Part shown: positions 24,518 to 33,327 of the stretch, piece after piece
How the letters are laid out: every line of letters begins with the position of its first letter
How positions within the stretch are numbered: position 1 is the stretch's first letter
Source: an uncultured Eggerthellaceae bacterium
GTDB lineage: Bacteria; Actinomycetota; Coriobacteriia; Coriobacteriales; Eggerthellaceae
Reading direction: 5' to 3'
DNA: 47,512 bases
NCBI GenBank assembly: GCA_910584145.1
Contig: CAJTXX010000012.1
Coordinates: forward strand, 1 to 47,512
Program-made: the position numbers and the translations under genes
Notes under the pieces: generated by a model
The model's database searches: none
Told to the model about the DNA's origin: nothing
Seen by the model: the letters and a program-made list of their open reading frames with translations, nothing else

Positions 24518-25684
24518 TCAGGCCGGATGCTGGTCTATCGTGCGGAGCAGCAGGTCGAGGGCATGCATGGCTGCATAGCGGCGCACCGCATCGCGCTCGC
24601 CTGCGAAGCGCATCTCCTCGGTGCAGGTGCCCTCTTCGGTGCTGATGCCGAACCATACGGTGCCCACCGGCTTGCCCGGCTCCGCGCCTGCCGGCCCGGC
24701 TATCCCGGTGGCGGATACCGCGATATCGGCCGCGAGCACCCGTCGGGCGCCTTCGGCCATCTGGGCAGCGGTCTGGCTGTTGACGGCGCCGTCGGCTGCG
24801 AGCAGCGCCCCATCGACGCCCAGCACATCCTCCTTCACGCCGAGCGCATAGCTGGCGATGCCTCCCCTGACCGCGCTCGAGCTGCCGGGCACGGACGTGA
24901 GCAGGCAGCTCACCATGCCCCCGGTGAGGCTCTCCGCCGTGCCGAGCGCGAGCCCGCGCGCGAGCGCTCGCTCGATCACCGCGCTCGCCGCCGCTTCGAG
25001 CTCCTCATGGCTCGGCGGCCTATCCTCCTGCGCCGCGGCGGCCTTGCTCGAAGGCTTGAACCCGAGCAGATGCCGCGCTTTCGATATGTAGTCGAGCATG
25101 GAGATGATGGTCAGCGCCAGCGCGACGAGCATGACCGACCATGATACGAGGTACAGCGGGTCGTGGATGCTCTGCGCACCCGGTGCTATGAGGACATCCT
25201 TCACGATGAACAGCACGATGGCGACGATCTGCGCGACTGTCTTCGCCTTGCCGTACCAGCTCGCGGCGATGACCTCGTTCTTGCTCGCCGCTATCATGCG
25301 CACGCCCGACACGATGAACTCGCGCGCCAAGATGATGAGCACCGGCCACGCCGGCAGCACTTGAAGCTCGATCAGCGCGAGCAGCGCCGCGGCCACCAGT
25401 ATCTTATCGGCCAAGGGATCCATGAACTTGCCGAAATCGGTGACCTCGTCGCGCTTGCGCGCGAGGTAGCCATCGACCCAATCGGTGCACGATATCAGGA
25501 TGAACACGCCCGCGGCGACGAGCGACTTCGCGCCGTCATCGACGAGGTGCGCCACCCCGAACCACGCGGGCCACGGGCTCAGGAGCGCCACCACGAACAC
25601 CGGCACGAGGCAGATGCGCGCCAGCGTGATGATGTTCGATGGCGTCCAGATCGCGCGCCTGCGGGCGCTGCCCTTCTCAGGCAT
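24518..25684 (-). CDS. pgsA: PgsA-CinA fusion: phosphatidylglycerophosphate synthase with C-terminal nicotinamide-nucleotide amidase domain
   Basis: A single 388-residue frame joining two known proteins. Residues about 12-205 form a CDP-alcohol phosphatidyltransferase with several membrane helices and the full motif D71-G-x2-A-R-x8-G-x3-D-x3-D93. It would make phosphatidylglycerophosphate from CDP-diacylglycerol and glycerol-3-phosphate. After a linker (about 206-224), residues 225-385 form a CinA C-terminal domain with TAESLTGG (249-256, Ser252), Lys284, ATGIAGPAG (325-333) and GTVWFG (341-346). This domain deamidates NMN in PncC. The CinA N-terminal domain is absent. ATG 25684 overlaps the rimO stop by 8 bp. 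In B. subtilis pgsA and cinA are separate neighbours, so this looks like a fusion of adjacent genes. Confidence 0.9.
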   Translation of the reverse strand: MPEKGSARRRAIWTPSNIITLARICLVPVFVVALLSPWPAWFGVAHLVDDGAKSLVAAGVFILISCTDWVDGYLARKRDEVTDFGKFMDPLADKILVAAALLALIELQVLPAWPVLIILAREFIVSGVRMIAASKNEVIAASWYGKAKTVAQIVAIVLFIVKDVLIAPGAQSIHDPLYLVSWSVMLVALALTIISMLDYISKARHLLGFKPSSKAAAAQEDRPPSHEELEAAASAVIERALARGLALGTAESLTGGMVSCLLTSVPGSSSAVRGGIASYALGVKEDVLGVDGALLAADGAVNSQTAAQMAEGARRVLAADIAVSATGIAGPAGAEPGKPVGTVWFGISTEEGTCTEEMRFAGERDAVRRYAAMHALDLLLRTIDQHPA

Positions 25685-26999
25685 CGAGCGCGCTGCCTTC
25701 CATGTCGTAGAGCAGCGTGTCCTCGATGACGGCGCGCACCACCGCGCCCGGGCTCCCCGCATCGACGAAGGTGATGCCGTCCACCTCCGGCGCCTGCTGC
25801 ATCGTGCGGCCGTAGAGCTGGCCGTCCTCTTCGCAGCCTTCCACCAGCACCTGCTGCGCGCTGCCGATGCGCTCGGCCACCGCTGCGGCGCCTGCTGCAT
25901 CGGCTGCATCTTGCACACGCTGGGCGCGGTAGGCCTTCTCCTCTTCGTCGAGCTGCCCGTCCATGCCAGCTGCGCGGGTGCCCTCTTCCTGCGAATATGG
26001 GAACACGCCCACGTAGTCGAAGCATCCGGAAGCGGCGAAGCGCGCGAGCTCGTCTGCCTGCTCCTCCGTCTCGCCGGGGAACCCCGCGATGAGCGTGGTG
26101 CGCAGCGTTATGCCGGGCACGCGCTCGCGCGCATGCGCTGCGAGCTGCTCGAATGCGGCGAGCGACCCGCCGCGGTTCATAGCATGCAGGATGTCAGCAT
26201 CGACATGCTGGAGCGGTATGTCGAGGTAATCGGCGATGTTGCCGTGTGCTGCGATGGTATCGAGCAGCTCATCGGTCACGCCGTCGGGTTGCAGGTACAT
26301 GACGCGCAGCCAGGTATCGGGGAACCGCTCAGCGAGGGTCCCCAGCAGCCATGCCAGGGTGCGGCCCTCTCCCAGGTCCTCTCCCCAGCGGCCCGTGTCC
26401 TGCGCTATCAGGATGACCTCGCACGCGCCGCTATCGACGGCGCGCTGCACATCGGCGGCGATGTCCTCATAGGGGAAGCTGTGGTAGCGCCCTCGTATGA
26501 AGGGGATGGTGCAATACGAGCAGAAGCGGTCGCATCCGTCGGATATCTTCACGTAGGCGAAGGGCGCGCCTGCCCCTTCAGCCGCTTCCGCCACGGCATC
26601 GTGCGAGCAGCGGTGCGGCAGCTGCGCGAGCGCCTCATCGACGCGCTCGGCGATATCGGCTTCCCCTGCGCACGGGACGAACGCCGCCGGCTCGCCGAGC
26701 GCGTCGGCTAGCTCATCGCCATAGCGCGCGGGCATGCAGCCCGCGACGATCACCGCGCTCTGGCCTGCATCGACGCCGGGCAGCGCCAGCGCTTCGAGCA
26801 CCGCTTCGATGCTCTCCTCGGTGGCCGCCTGGATGAACGAGCAGGTGTTCACGATGATGGCATCGGCCTCTTCGGGCTGGTCGATGACGGCATATCCGGC
26901 TGCGCGCAGCGAGTCGGCCATCTTCTGCGAATCGACCTCGTTCTTCGCGCAACCCAGCGTGCAGATGCACGCGGCGCCCTTCGGTGCGGTCCGTCCCAT
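25677..26999 (-). CDS. rimO: Ribosomal protein uS12 methylthiotransferase
   Basis: Radical-SAM methylthiotransferase that modifies a conserved Asp of ribosomal protein S12, 440 aa. The first cluster is held by Cys17 (TLGCAKNEVDS), Cys53 (NTCSF) and Cys88 (AGCMPARY). The radical SAM cluster is C156-x3-C160-x2-C163 within CDRFCSYCTIPFIRGRYHS. The CAKNEVDSE-like and GRYHS signatures separate RimO from MiaB and MtaB. A C-terminal TRAM domain is present. It lies 15 bp after yajQ and overlaps the pgsA fusion gene. Confidence 0.96.
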   Translation of the reverse strand: MGRTAPKGAACICTLGCAKNEVDSQKMADSLRAAGYAVIDQPEEADAIIVNTCSFIQAATEESIEAVLEALALPGVDAGQSAVIVAGCMPARYGDELADALGEPAAFVPCAGEADIAERVDEALAQLPHRCSHDAVAEAAEGAGAPFAYVKISDGCDRFCSYCTIPFIRGRYHSFPYEDIAADVQRAVDSGACEVILIAQDTGRWGEDLGEGRTLAWLLGTLAERFPDTWLRVMYLQPDGVTDELLDTIAAHGNIADYLDIPLQHVDADILHAMNRGGSLAAFEQLAAHARERVPGITLRTTLIAGFPGETEEQADELARFAASGCFDYVGVFPYSQEEGTRAAGMDGQLDEEEKAYRAQRVQDAADAAGAAAVAERIGSAQQVLVEGCEEDGQLYGRTMQQAPEVDGITFVDAGSPGAVVRAVIEDTLLYDMEGSALDA

Positions 27000-27014
27000 G
27001 CGAGCGCAGTCCGC

Positions 27015-27512
27015 CTACCGGTAGTTGACGAACTGGAGCGGCTGCCCGAAATCGGCGGCCTTCAGGTGCGCGATGACGTCCTGAAGGGTGTCGCGCGACT
27101 GCGAGCTGACGCGTATCTTGTCGCCTTCTATCTGCGTCTTTATCTTCAGCTTCAGAGCCTTCAGGTCCTTGTTGATCTTCGTGAGCGTATCCTTGTCGAT
27201 GCCGCTGATGACGCTGCCCTCGCGCCGCACGTTGCCGCCCGAGATGCCCTGCACCTCGCCCCACTTCACCGCGCCCAGGTCGATGCCGCGCTTGACGAGC
27301 TTCGACGAGATGATGTCGATCACCTGGCCCGCCACGAAATCGGACGGCGCCTCCACGGTCATCTCGTGCTTCTGCTTGTCGAGCTCCACCTTGGCGCCTG
27401 AATCCTTCAGGTCGTAGCGCTGCGTGAGCTCCTTGCGCGTCTGCTGGAACGCGTTATCGACCTCCTGCATATCGACTTGCGAGACGATATCGAAGCTGTT
27501 CTCTTTGGCCAT
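27015..27512 (-). CDS. yajQ: YajQ family nucleotide-binding protein
   Basis: A 165-residue YajQ (DUF520) protein, opening MAKENSFDIVSQVDMQEVDNA and ending FGQPLQFVNYR, both family hallmarks. The fold is a double RNP-like domain. Family members bind nucleic acid or cyclic di-GMP in some species, but no c-di-GMP enzyme is visible in this window. AAGGAGATA precedes the ATG. The GC-rich 61-bp gap to the upstream gene holds only a weak GCCC-GCA-GGGC dyad. It is followed 15 bp later by rimO and is probably part of the long ftsK-to-cinA transcript. Confidence 0.94.
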   Translation of the reverse strand: MAKENSFDIVSQVDMQEVDNAFQQTRKELTQRYDLKDSGAKVELDKQKHEMTVEAPSDFVAGQVIDIISSKLVKRGIDLGAVKWGEVQGISGGNVRREGSVISGIDKDTLTKINKDLKALKLKIKTQIEGDKIRVSSQSRDTLQDVIAHLKAADFGQPLQFVNYR

Positions 27513-27573
27513 GCCTATCTCCTTGCATCAGATCGCCACATCATGCGCCGTGGCCGCGCTCCGCCCTGCGGGC

Positions 27574-28698
27574 CTAATCCGAGCTGCTCGCCGATGATGA
27601 TGATGACGAGCGCGGCTGCGCGCTCTTCGACGAGGACGAGCTGGACGAGGAGGATGAGCTCGAGCTCGACGAGGATGAGGACGAACCCTTTCCTGCGTTC
27701 GGGTGCTCTTCCTCCCAGGCATCCAGGATAGCCTGGAAATCGAGGGTGTAGGAATAGTAGTCGCTGCCGGATTCCTTCGTCAGCTCCTGCTCTTCGCCGT
27801 CCACCTCGATGGTGATGGGCGACGGATTCGCCGTGCGGATGGTCAGGCTGCTCGTGACATCGTAGGATTCCTCGAACGGCCCGCGCACCACCTCGGAGAG
27901 CAACGTTTCGGCGGAACCGTCTTCGGTGATCTGGATCCACGACGACTTGCCGGAGGCGACCGAGAACTTGAATACGGCCTTCTCAGGCGGCTTCTCCACC
28001 ACATCGGCCGAGACGGTGCCTTCCGGGTTCGAGGTGTCGGTGAGCCCCGAGATGGGGATATCGGGCACCTCTTCCACTGCTTGCTTGTTGCTGTTGAACA
28101 GCACGACGAGCACGATGATGAGGATGACCGCCACCGCTGCAAGCGCTATCCAGATGGCGAACCCAGGGATGCGCCCGCCGCCCTGCGAGCCGCCGTACAG
28201 GCCGCTGTATCCGCGCGTGGAAGGCGCTCCCCCGCGGGCAGAGCCTTGCGACTGGCCCACATAGCCGAGCCCGCGCGATGATGAGCGCGGGGATGCGCTG
28301 CGCCGGTCGGGCAGCGCGCGGCTCACGCTCTGCGAGCGGGCTTGCGTGCGCGGCCGTGCGCCTGCTGGCGTGGATGCGCGGCCCGAGCGGCTGCTCCGGC
28401 CTTGGCGGCGCTGGCCTGAGCGTTCGCTGCCAGCGCGCGAGCGCCCTGTCTCGTGCAGGTGCGAGGCGTCGAGGTACATGTCGCTGATGCGCTTCTGGTC
28501 GAGCCCGACGGTGCGCGCGTAGGCGCGTATCATGTTGCGGGTGTAGCCGCTCGCCGGCATGCGGTCGAAATCGGCGTCTTCGATGGCTTTCAGGATATCG
28601 GGGCGGATGTGCAGGCGGCGCGCCATCGTGGTGAGGTCGAAGCCCTCCCGCTCGCGCGCGTCTCTGAGGATGCGCCCATATGAGTCCTGCAAAGGCAT
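27574..28698 (-). CDS. RodZ-like HTH membrane protein with poly-Ser tail
   Basis: A 374-residue protein with the RodZ/YmfM layout. Residues 7-75 form an XRE-type helix-turn-helix (YGRILRDAREREGFDLTTMA). A Ser/Arg/Gly-rich basic linker (about 84-178) follows, then one membrane helix (about 179-201). A DUF4115-like extracytoplasmic beta domain covers about 240-330. RodZ links MreB-directed wall growth to the membrane. The tail contains 19 consecutive Ser encoded by mixed codons (TCG, TCC, TCA, AGC), so selection rather than repeat slippage maintains it. A shorter Ser run ends the protein. AGGAGAGG precedes ATG 28698. It follows ftsK, as ymfM follows spoIIIE more distantly in B. subtilis. Confidence 0.88.
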   Translation of the reverse strand: MPLQDSYGRILRDAREREGFDLTTMARRLHIRPDILKAIEDADFDRMPASGYTRNMIRAYARTVGLDQKRISDMYLDASHLHETGRSRAGSERSGQRRQGRSSRSGRASTPAGARPRTQARSQSVSRALPDRRSASPRSSSRGLGYVGQSQGSARGGAPSTRGYSGLYGGSQGGGRIPGFAIWIALAAVAVILIIVLVVLFNSNKQAVEEVPDIPISGLTDTSNPEGTVSADVVEKPPEKAVFKFSVASGKSSWIQITEDGSAETLLSEVVRGPFEESYDVTSSLTIRTANPSPITIEVDGEEQELTKESGSDYYSYTLDFQAILDAWEEEHPNAGKGSSSSSSSSSSSSSSSSSSSKSAQPRSSSSSSASSSD

Positions 28699-28719
28699 CA
28701 GATGCCTCTCCTGTGTCCG

Positions 28720-31236
28720 TTACTGCGTCATCGCGTCGTGCTCTTCGAAGGCACGGTAGGTCTCGAGCTCGATCGGATCGTCCACCAGCACCTCGCGCGG
28801 CTTCGACCCATTCGCAGGCCCTACGATGCCCTTCTCCTCCAACTGGTCCATTATACGTCCTGCGCGGGCGTATCCCACCTTCAAACGCCGTTGAATATTG
28901 GAAGTGGAGCCCATCTTCGACGATACGACTATCTCGGCGGCTTCCCACAGCAGCGGATCGTCAGAGCCAAAGGAGCTACCGCCGCTCGGGTCGGTGTTGC
29001 TGAGCGACTGCACGTTGGTCTGGAGTATCTCGGCGTGGTAGTCGGGCTCGCCCTGCTCCTTCACCTTCGCCACCACCGCCTCTATCTCGTCCTCGGAGAC
29101 GAAGCAGCCCTGTATGCGCATGGGCTTGGCGTACTCGGGCTTCGACAGCAAGAGGTCGCCCAGGCCGATGAGGTGCTCGGCGCCCGTCGTGTCGATGATG
29201 ACGCGCGAATCGATGCCGGAGGCCACGTTGAAGGCGATGCGGTTGGTGATGTTCGACTTGATGAGGCCCGTCACCACGTTCGTGGAGGGGCGCTGGGTTG
29301 CCACGATCAGGTGGATGCCGGCCGCGCGCGCGAGCTGCGCGATGCGGCAGATGGAGAACTCCACCTCTTTGCCCACCGCCATCATCAGGTCGGCGAGCTC
29401 GTCGATGATGATGACGATGTAGGGCATGGGAGCGGGCGGCTCGGCCCCTTCCTCCACCTCGAGGGCGCCCGATGCGGCTTTCTGGTTGTATTGCGAGATG
29501 TTGCGCACGCCGGCGGCGCTCATCACCTTCAGGCGGCGCTCCATCTCCGCCACGCCCCAGGCCAGCGCGCCCGCGGCTTCCCGGGGCTCGGTGACGACGG
29601 GCGCATACAGATGCGGGATGCCGTTGTAGGGCGTGAACTCGACGCGCTTCGGGTCGATCATGATGAAGCGCACCTCGGCAGGCGTGGCGCGCATGAGGAT
29701 GGACATGATCATGGCGTTCACCGACACCGATTTGCCCGAGCCGGTGGTGCCGCCGATGAGCAGGTGGGGCATCTTCGCCAGGTCGGAGACGATGGCGTTG
29801 CCCTCGACGTCCTTGCCGATGGCGATCTGGAGGGGCCCATCGCCCGCGTCGGCGAGCACGTCGGCCAGATAGACCGTCTCACGCGTGATGTTGGGCACTT
29901 CGATGCCCACGTAGTTCGTGCCCGGTATGGGCGCGAAGATGCGCACCGAGGGCGTGGCGAGAGCCAGTGCGATATCGGTGTCGAGCACGGTGATGCGGCT
30001 GACGCGCACGCCCGAGGGCAGATCGACCTTGAACAGCGTCACCGTGGGGCCGGCCACCCAGCCCACCACCTTCGCGGGCACGCCGAAGTCCTCCAGCGTC
30101 TGCTGGAGCAGCGTCGCCGTATGCTCCAGCTCGCCGGCGCTCGCCGCGCTCGCACGCGACTTCTCACCGCGCGCGAGCAGCGCCATCGAGGGCAGCTCGA
30201 AGCCGTCCTTCATGATGGGCGCTTCTGCCGCCCGGGCTTTCGCGCGCGGCTTCGGGGCCTTCTCCTGTGGCTCGGCGGGGCGTCCGAGCTTGCGCGTCAT
30301 GGGAGCCGTCTCGCGCGGCTCGATCGGCACGAGGTCGGAGAGCGCGATGGTCATGTTCGGGTCGCTCGGGGCGCGCATGGCGGCTGCGGGCGCTGCTTTC
30401 GAGGCGAGCTTGCGCTTCTTGCCTGCGGTGGGCAGCTGCCTCGTCAGGGCCGCGTCGGACAGGCGGCCGCTGTCGGCTGCCGGTGCGCGGTGCGCCGTTT
30501 CGGGGATATCGTCATATGCATCAGGCGGCAGCGCTGCCGATGGCGGCTGGCGCAGGGGCGCATCCTGGCGCTTGATGCGCGCGGGGGCCATCTGCGCGCT
30601 GAGCGAGGCGCTCTGGCGGCGCTCGGCGAATTCATGCGCCTTGGCGCCAGCGCGCTCGATGAGCCGCGTGATGGAGAAGCCGACGATGACGAGCCCGATG
30701 ATCATGATGCCCACGAGGATGACGCCCGTGATGATGCGCCCGAGCAGGGTTATGCCCGCCCAGGCGATGCCCGCGCCGATATAGCCGCCATAGCTGACGA
30801 GCAGGCGCTGCGAGAAGAGCAGGTCGGGGTCGTCGACGCCGAGCGTCGATATAGGGGTGAACAAGGCCATGAAGCCGAGCAGCGCTATATAGAGGATGGC
30901 CATGCCGAGCGCCGCGCGCAGCGAGAGCCGGTCGCGCCCCTTGCGGTAGAGGAAGGTGATGCCGATGAACGCCAGCACGAACGGCAGCACGTAGCACCCC
31001 GAGCCCAGCACGAGATGCACGCCGGTCGACAATGCGCTCGACACGACGGCGCCGTCGGCGGGCATGGCGGCCATCAGCATGAAGACGATGGCCAAGATGA
31101 TGAACGCGACGCCCGCTATGTCGCGTTTCGCATATTCGTCGAGGAGCCCTTGCTTGGGCTTGCGGTCTTCCAGCGCGAGCCGCTTCTGCGGAGCGCCGGA
31201 GGAGGCTTGCTTGCCTGATCGTGTGTTGCGCGCCAA
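28720..31236 (-). CDS. ftsK: DNA translocase FtsK/SpoIIIE
   Basis: Septal DNA pump, 838 aa, that clears chromosome from the division plane. About five N-terminal membrane helices lie between residues 40 and 190. A low-complexity Pro/Ala/Arg linker runs to about 370. The RecA-like motor has Walker A GGTTGSGKS (495-503) and Walker B VIIIDELADLM. The C-terminal gamma winged helix contains GSTSNIQRRLKVGYARAG, which reads KOPS-type sequences. The start is TTG 31236, with AAGGGA upstream. It lies downstream of rnj across a strong hairpin at 31292-31320. Confidence 0.95.
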   Translation of the reverse strand: MARNTRSGKQASSGAPQKRLALEDRKPKQGLLDEYAKRDIAGVAFIILAIVFMLMAAMPADGAVVSSALSTGVHLVLGSGCYVLPFVLAFIGITFLYRKGRDRLSLRAALGMAILYIALLGFMALFTPISTLGVDDPDLLFSQRLLVSYGGYIGAGIAWAGITLLGRIITGVILVGIMIIGLVIVGFSITRLIERAGAKAHEFAERRQSASLSAQMAPARIKRQDAPLRQPPSAALPPDAYDDIPETAHRAPAADSGRLSDAALTRQLPTAGKKRKLASKAAPAAAMRAPSDPNMTIALSDLVPIEPRETAPMTRKLGRPAEPQEKAPKPRAKARAAEAPIMKDGFELPSMALLARGEKSRASAASAGELEHTATLLQQTLEDFGVPAKVVGWVAGPTVTLFKVDLPSGVRVSRITVLDTDIALALATPSVRIFAPIPGTNYVGIEVPNITRETVYLADVLADAGDGPLQIAIGKDVEGNAIVSDLAKMPHLLIGGTTGSGKSVSVNAMIMSILMRATPAEVRFIMIDPKRVEFTPYNGIPHLYAPVVTEPREAAGALAWGVAEMERRLKVMSAAGVRNISQYNQKAASGALEVEEGAEPPAPMPYIVIIIDELADLMMAVGKEVEFSICRIAQLARAAGIHLIVATQRPSTNVVTGLIKSNITNRIAFNVASGIDSRVIIDTTGAEHLIGLGDLLLSKPEYAKPMRIQGCFVSEDEIEAVVAKVKEQGEPDYHAEILQTNVQSLSNTDPSGGSSFGSDDPLLWEAAEIVVSSKMGSTSNIQRRLKVGYARAGRIMDQLEEKGIVGPANGSKPREVLVDDPIELETYRAFEEHDAMTQ

Positions 31237-31291
31237 CCCTGTAGTCCCTTCATGCTGCGTTCATGCTGTATTCGTGTATGCTATCGCGCCA

Positions 31292-31320
31292 TCTGCTGGC
31301 GAGGGCTGCTCGCCAGCAGA
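31292..31320 (-). terminator. 12-bp hairpin between rnj and ftsK
   Basis: A perfect 12-bp stem (31292-31303 with 31309-31320) closes a 5-nt loop, 27 nt downstream of the rnj stop on the minus strand. No U-run follows, so it may be a U-less terminator of the kind proposed for GC-rich actinobacteria, or an RNase-processing and stability element. Confidence 0.55.
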
Positions 31321-31346
31321 GCATGGCATCCGGGCTCATGCGCCCG

Positions 31347-33278
31347 TCAAACCTCCAGGAGGTTCACCACCACCATCGGACGCTGCTTCGTGCGCTCCCA
31401 GAGCAGCGACATCACGGTGTCGCGCGCGGCCTTGCGCACGTCTTTCAGCGCGGTGTCCTTCTTGCCGAGCGTGCGCTTCATGGTGGCCTCCACCGCATCG
31501 CGCACCTCGTCGGCCAGGTAGGCATCGTCGCCGCCGGTGATGCCGTGCATCTCGACAGCCGGATGCCCCGACACCGCCCGCTTCTTCACGTCGATAGCGC
31601 ACGCCACGCTGGCGAAGCCCTGGTTGCCCAGCTCGCTGCGCTCGTCGAGCACATCCTGCGAGGTGTCGCCGACGGACAGCCCGTCAACGTACACGATGCC
31701 GGATTGCACCCCTTCCCCGCGCTCGACGCCGCGCTCGGACAGCGTCAGCGAATCGCCGTTCTCCAAGATGAAGATGTTCTCCTCGGGCACGCCCGTGTCC
31801 GAGGCCAGCTTCGCATGCGCTCGCAGATGCGAAGCCTCGCCGTGCACCGGCAGGAAAGCCGTCGGCTTCACGATGGAGAGCACGATCTTCAGCTCCTCCG
31901 CACCGGCATGGCCCGACACATGCACCCGTGCGCGCGACTTGTCGTACACATCGGCGCCGATCTTGGCGAGCGAGTTCACCACGCGCGTGACGGCCTTCTC
32001 GTTGCCGGGCACGGGCGTGGCTGAGATGATGACGGTGTCGCCCGCCTCGATGTCGATGGTCTTATGCTCGCCGTTGGCGATGCGCGCCAGCGCCGAGAGC
32101 GGCTCGCCCTGGCTGCCCGTGCACATGATGACCACCTTCTCAGGCGGTATGTCGTTGATCTCGTATGCGTCGATCAGGTCGTCATCGCGGATGCTCAGGT
32201 AGCCGAGCTTGCGCGCGATGTCGGTGTTCTGGATCATGGAACGGCCCGTGACCACCACCTTGCGCCCGGAAGCCACCGCGGCATCGCATATCTGCTGCAT
32301 GCGGTGTATGTGGCTCGCGAACGATGCGATGATGACCCGCCCGCGCGCCTGCGCGATGATCTGCGACAGGGTCTTGCCGACCTCGGCCTCAGACGGCGTG
32401 AAATTGGGGTTCATGGCGTTCGTGGAGTCGGACAGCATGAGGTCGACCCCCTGCTCGCCGAACCGCGCGAGCGCGCCGAAATCGGTGGTGACGCCGTCGA
32501 TGGGCGTCTGATCGAGCTTGAAGTCGCCCATGTGCAGCACGTTGCCAGCGGGGCTCTGGATGAACGCCCCCACCGCGCCCGGGATGGAGTGGTTCACGGC
32601 GAAGAAATCGACCGTCATGCACCCGAGCTTCACCGAATCGCCGGGCTTTATCTCGATGAGCTTCGCGTTCTTGATCTTATGCTCGGCGAACTTGCCCTCG
32701 ATGAGCCCCAGCGTCAGCTTGGTGGCGTAGATCGGGATGGTGCGGTCGAGGTCCTTCATCAGGTACGGCAGCGAGCCGGTGTGGTCCTCGTGCCCATGCG
32801 TGATGATGATCCCGCGCAGCTTGTCGGCATTCTCGAGCACATAGGTGTAATCGGGCAGGATCAGATCGATGCCGGGATGGTCGTCGTCGGGGAACATCAG
32901 GCCCGCGTCGTCGAGCAGCATGTCGTTGCCGCACTGGAACACGGTCATGTTCTTGCCGATGGCATCGAGGCCGCCGAGCGGGATGATGCGCAGCTGCGCG
33001 CCGCTCGCTCCCTTGCCCTTCTTGGAGCGCCTCCGGCGGCGGGGCGGCTCGTCTTTGCGGCCTTCCTGCTTCCCGTCGCGCGAGAGGTGCGGGCGCTTAT
33101 GCTCGATGCTCACATGCTTGTACGAGCTGGTGTTCTTCTTCGAGGGCTGCTCGCCTGAGCGCTGCTTGCCCTCGCTCGGACGGTTCTTCGCAGAGCTGCG
33201 GCGCTTCGCGCTGCTCTTCTGCTGAGAACCCCTCTGCTGGCTCCCGGTATCGGGCCGTGGCCCGTTGGTATCAGACAT
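31347..33278 (-). CDS. rnj: Ribonuclease J
   Basis: Metallo-beta-lactamase/beta-CASP ribonuclease with 5' exonuclease and endonuclease activities, 643 aa. The zinc motif HGHEDH is at 161-166, and later TGSQGEP, HVSGHA and FLPVHGE (beta-CASP) are visible. Residues 1-92 are an extra, highly basic, Ser/Lys/Arg-rich tail not needed for catalysis. Similar tails occur in other actinobacterial RNase J proteins and may bind RNA or partners. The ribosome-binding site GAAGGAG precedes ATG 33278. It is downstream of dapA, the same arrangement as dapA-rnjB (ymfA) in B. subtilis. Confidence 0.95.
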   Translation of the reverse strand: MSDTNGPRPDTGSQQRGSQQKSSAKRRSSAKNRPSEGKQRSGEQPSKKNTSSYKHVSIEHKRPHLSRDGKQEGRKDEPPRRRRRSKKGKGASGAQLRIIPLGGLDAIGKNMTVFQCGNDMLLDDAGLMFPDDDHPGIDLILPDYTYVLENADKLRGIIITHGHEDHTGSLPYLMKDLDRTIPIYATKLTLGLIEGKFAEHKIKNAKLIEIKPGDSVKLGCMTVDFFAVNHSIPGAVGAFIQSPAGNVLHMGDFKLDQTPIDGVTTDFGALARFGEQGVDLMLSDSTNAMNPNFTPSEAEVGKTLSQIIAQARGRVIIASFASHIHRMQQICDAAVASGRKVVVTGRSMIQNTDIARKLGYLSIRDDDLIDAYEINDIPPEKVVIMCTGSQGEPLSALARIANGEHKTIDIEAGDTVIISATPVPGNEKAVTRVVNSLAKIGADVYDKSRARVHVSGHAGAEELKIVLSIVKPTAFLPVHGEASHLRAHAKLASDTGVPEENIFILENGDSLTLSERGVERGEGVQSGIVYVDGLSVGDTSQDVLDERSELGNQGFASVACAIDVKKRAVSGHPAVEMHGITGGDDAYLADEVRDAVEATMKRTLGKKDTALKDVRKAARDTVMSLLWERTKQRPMVVVNLLEV

Positions 33279-33302
33279 CTTGCTCCTTCATAAGTATCTT
33301 CA

Positions 33303-33320
33303 TGCGCCGCGTAAGGCGCA
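33303..33320 (-). other. Hairpin between dapA and rnj
   Basis: TGCGCC-N6-GGCGCA is a perfect 6-bp dyad 7 nt downstream of the dapA stop (minus strand) and about 25 nt before the rnj start. It could be an RNA processing or attenuation site; no U-run is present. Confidence 0.4.
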
Positions 33321-33327
33321 GCTTCGG

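Noticed and set aside
28702..31218. 838-codon plus-strand open frame opposite ftsK
   Set aside because: Composition is that of an antisense shadow (His/Arg/Ala-rich, no domain), produced by high-GC third codon positions; ftsK on the minus strand has full motifs.
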